A stretch of DNA of 64,000 nt from Streptomyces sp. NBC_01439. GTDB taxonomy: Bacteria > Actinomycetota > Actinomycetes > Streptomycetales > Streptomycetaceae. The position numbers and the translations under genes are program-made. Where the stretch lies: contig NZ_CP109487.1 of the NCBI RefSeq assembly GCF_036227605.1, positions 2,418,001 to 2,482,000 of the forward strand. The letters run 5' to 3'. Positions 61,909 through 64,000 of the stretch are shown in pieces (the first letter of the stretch is position 1; every line of letters begins with the position of its first letter). Below the pieces are notes generated by a model that did no database searches, was not told the DNA's origin, and worked only from the letters and a program-made list of their open reading frames with translations.

Positions 61909-62843
61909 CGACGACCGTCGCACACGTCCACGGCGAGACGGATGCGCCCTACGCGCTGTCACACCTCGACGCCCTCGAGTCCGAGGCCGTGCACATCTTC
62001 CGCGAGGTGGCGGGCGAGTTCGAGAAGCCGGTGATCCTGTTCTCCGGCGGCAAGGACTCCATCGTCATGCTGCACCTGGCGCTGAAGGCGTTCGCGCCGG
62101 CACCGGTGCCGTTCACGCTGTTGCACGTCGACACGGGCCACAACTTCCCCGAGGTGCTGGAGTACCGCGACCGTACGGTCGAGAAGCACGGCCTGCGCCT
62201 GCACGTGGCCTCCGTCCAGGAGTACATCGACGCGGGGAAGCTGCGCGAGCGCCCGGACGGCACCCGCAACCCGCTGCAGACCGTGCCGCTGACCGAAGCG
62301 ATCCAGAAGCTGAAGTTCGACGCCGTCTTCGGCGGCGGCCGCCGCGACGAGGAGAAGGCCCGCGCCAAGGAGCGGGTGTTCAGCCTCCGCGACGAGTTCT
62401 CGCAGTGGGACCCGCGCCGCCAGCGCCCCGAGCTGTGGCAGCTCTACAACGGCCGCCACGCCCCCGGCGAGCACGTGCGGGTCTTCCCGCTCTCGAACTG
62501 GACCGAGCTGGACGTCTGGCAGTACATCGCCCGCGAGGGCATCGAGCTGCCGGAGATCTACTTCGCCCACGAGCGCGAGGTGTTCCTGCGCAACGGGATG
62601 TGGCTGACGGCCGGCGAGTGGGGCGGCCCGAAGGAAGGCGAGACGCCCGAGACGCGTCTCATCCGCTACCGGACCGTCGGTGACATGTCCTGCACCGGCG
62701 CCGTCGACTCCGACGCCGCCACGCTGGACGCCGTGATCGCCGAGATCGCCGTCTCCCGCCTCACCGAGCGGGGCGCGACCCGCGCCGACGACAAGATGTC
62801 CGAGGCCGCGATGGAAGACCGCAAGCGCGAAGGGTACTTCTAG
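61905..62843 (+). CDS. cysD: Sulfate adenylyltransferase subunit 2 (CysD)
   Basis: Catalytic subunit of ATP sulfurylase, forming APS from sulfate and ATP. The 312-residue protein has the PP-loop SGGKDS (47-52), LHVDTGHNFPEVLEYRD and GGGRRDEEKARAKER, and ends with the typical EAAMEDRKREGYF. Length is normal. The ATG overlaps the cysC stop. It forms a heterodimer with CysN encoded 2 bases downstream. Confidence 0.96.
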   Translation: MTTTVAHVHGETDAPYALSHLDALESEAVHIFREVAGEFEKPVILFSGGKDSIVMLHLALKAFAPAPVPFTLLHVDTGHNFPEVLEYRDRTVEKHGLRLHVASVQEYIDAGKLRERPDGTRNPLQTVPLTEAIQKLKFDAVFGGGRRDEEKARAKERVFSLRDEFSQWDPRRQRPELWQLYNGRHAPGEHVRVFPLSNWTELDVWQYIAREGIELPEIYFAHEREVFLRNGMWLTAGEWGGPKEGETPETRLIRYRTVGDMSCTGAVDSDAATLDAVIAEIAVSRLTERGATRADDKMSEAAMEDRKREGYF

Positions 62844-62845
62844 AC

Positions 62846-64000
62846 ATGAGCAGCACCACCGAGCAGGTCGCCCACCTGGCCGACCTCGCAGCGACCACCC
62901 TGCTGCGCTTCGCGACCGCAGGTTCCGTCGACGACGGCAAGTCCACCCTGGTGGGCCGGCTGCTGCACGACTCCAAGTCGGTCCTGACCGACCAGATGGA
63001 GGCCGTCGAGGCCGTCTCCGCCCAGCGTGGCCAGGAGGCCCCCGACCTCGCGCTGCTGACCGACGGCCTGCGGGCCGAGCGGGAGCAGGGCATCACCATC
63101 GACGTCGCGTACCGGTACTTCGCCACCGCGCGCCGCCGGTTCATCCTCGCGGACACCCCCGGGCACGTGCAGTACACCCGGAACATGGTCACCGGCGCCT
63201 CCACCGCCGACCTGGCCGTGGTCCTCGTCGACGCCCGCAACGGCGTGATCGAGCAGACCCGCCGGCACGCGGCCGTGGCCGCGCTGCTGCGCGTCCCGCA
63301 CGTGGTCCTGGCCGTCAACAAGATGGACCTGGTGGGCTACCAGGAGTCGGTCTTCGCGGCCATCGCCGAGGAGTTCACCGCGTACGCCTCCGACCTCGGC
63401 GTCCCGGAGATCACCGCGATCCCGATCTCGGCCCTGGCCGGCGACAACGTGGTCGACGCCTCCGCCAACATGGACTGGTACGGCGGCCCCACGGTGCTGG
63501 AGCACCTGGAGACCGTCCCGGTCAGCCACGACCTCACCGCCTGCCCGGCACGTTTCCCGGTGCAGTACGTGATCCGTCCGCAGTCCGCCGCGCACCCCGA
63601 CTACCGCGGCTACGCGGGCCAGATCGCCTCCGGCGTGCTGCGCGTCGGCGAGGCCGTGACCGTCCTGCCGTCCGGCCGGACCTCGGTCATCGAGGGCATC
63701 GACGCGCTCGGCGAGAGCGTGGACATCGCCTGGGCCCCGCAGTCGGTGACGCTGCGCCTGAAGGACGACATCGACATCTCGCGCGGCGACCTGATCGCGC
63801 CCTCCGCGAACGCGCCGGCCACCACGCAGGACGTCGAGGCGACGGTCTGCCACGTGGCCGACCAGCCGCTGGCCGTCGGCGCCCGGGTGCTGATCAAGCA
63901 CACCACGCGCACGGTCAAGGCGATCGTCAAGGAGATCCCCTCGCGGCTGACCCTGGACGACCTGTCCCAGCACCCGAACCCCGGGCAGCTGGTGGCCAAC
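62846..64000 (+). CDS. cysN: Sulfate adenylyltransferase subunit 1 (CysN), partial
   Basis: GTPase subunit that drives APS synthesis. The frame runs off the right edge after 385 codons; full length is about 440. G1 is GSVDDGKS (26-33), G3 is DTPGH (103-107), G4 is NKMD (158-161) and the EF-Tu-like beta-barrel domain II starts near 235 (FPVQYVIRPQSAAHPDYRGY). The ATG at 62846 lies 2 bases after the cysD stop. No defect is seen in the visible part. Confidence 0.95.
   Translation, partial: MSSTTEQVAHLADLAATTLLRFATAGSVDDGKSTLVGRLLHDSKSVLTDQMEAVEAVSAQRGQEAPDLALLTDGLRAEREQGITIDVAYRYFATARRRFILADTPGHVQYTRNMVTGASTADLAVVLVDARNGVIEQTRRHAAVAALLRVPHVVLAVNKMDLVGYQESVFAAIAEEFTAYASDLGVPEITAIPISALAGDNVVDASANMDWYGGPTVLEHLETVPVSHDLTACPARFPVQYVIRPQSAAHPDYRGYAGQIASGVLRVGEAVTVLPSGRTSVIEGIDALGESVDIAWAPQSVTLRLKDDIDISRGDLIAPSANAPATTQDVEATVCHVADQPLAVGARVLIKHTTRTVKAIVKEIPSRLTLDDLSQHPNPGQLVAN

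Overview
The window is chromosomal DNA of a high-GC Streptomyces-type actinomycete. The evidence is very strong third-position GC bias, frequent GTG starts, ATGA-coupled operons, a complete two-domain geosmin synthase, a DUF2637 protein, an actinobacterial cysteine-operon leader peptide and a DmdR-like iron box. The contig starts inside cobN and ends inside cysN.

Layout: 0-8 kb holds the cobN 3' end, an Imm49-like protein, geosmin synthase, an Eis-like acetyltransferase and a secreted beta-propeller. 8-17 kb is a purine/hypoxanthine catabolic block: XdhC, an AzgA-type purine permease and the three xanthine dehydrogenase subunits on the minus strand, facing a divergent PucR regulator. 17-21 kb has a TPR protein, a GntR regulator, an FhuF-like ferric reductase behind an iron box and a DUF2637 protein.

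21-29 kb is accessory and visibly decayed. It holds a PoxB C-terminal remnant read in frame into an ATP-binding protein, a frameshifted and internally deleted AraC gene, an intact MFS / NmrA-like / metallo-hydrolase set divergent from an HxlR regulator, and a broken three-gene tyrosine-recombinase unit (recombinase, XRE, zinc-ribbon recombinase) whose genes were originally joined by ATGA overlaps. 29-38 kb carries small housekeeping and unknown genes, an IS5-like scrap, a truncated sensor kinase, rsgA and a 23-codon small ORF with a strong ribosome binding site.

38.8-47.5 kb is the most interesting part: a six-gene minus-strand operon (TIR protein, NTPase-like receptor, possible SPFH-like protein, VWA-OmpA lipoprotein, two membrane proteins) behind an XRE-TPR regulator. 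The TIR C-terminus and the NTPase N-terminus share a short Gly/Asn/Thr motif of the kind seen in paired amyloid-signalling (BASS/RHIM-like) receptor-effector systems. I propose an undescribed NLR-like conflict or defence system. The function is inference.

47.6-58 kb contains a LiaRS-like two-component operon with a DUF4097 protein, VOC and AraC genes overlapping at their 3' ends, a methyltransferase, a BrkB-family protein, an AidB-type acyl-CoA dehydrogenase and a GAF-domain regulator. 58.2-64 kb is the assimilatory sulfate reduction operon: leader peptide, ferredoxin-sulfite reductase, a small zinc-ribbon protein, cysH, cysC, cysD and cysN, nearly all overlapping or touching.
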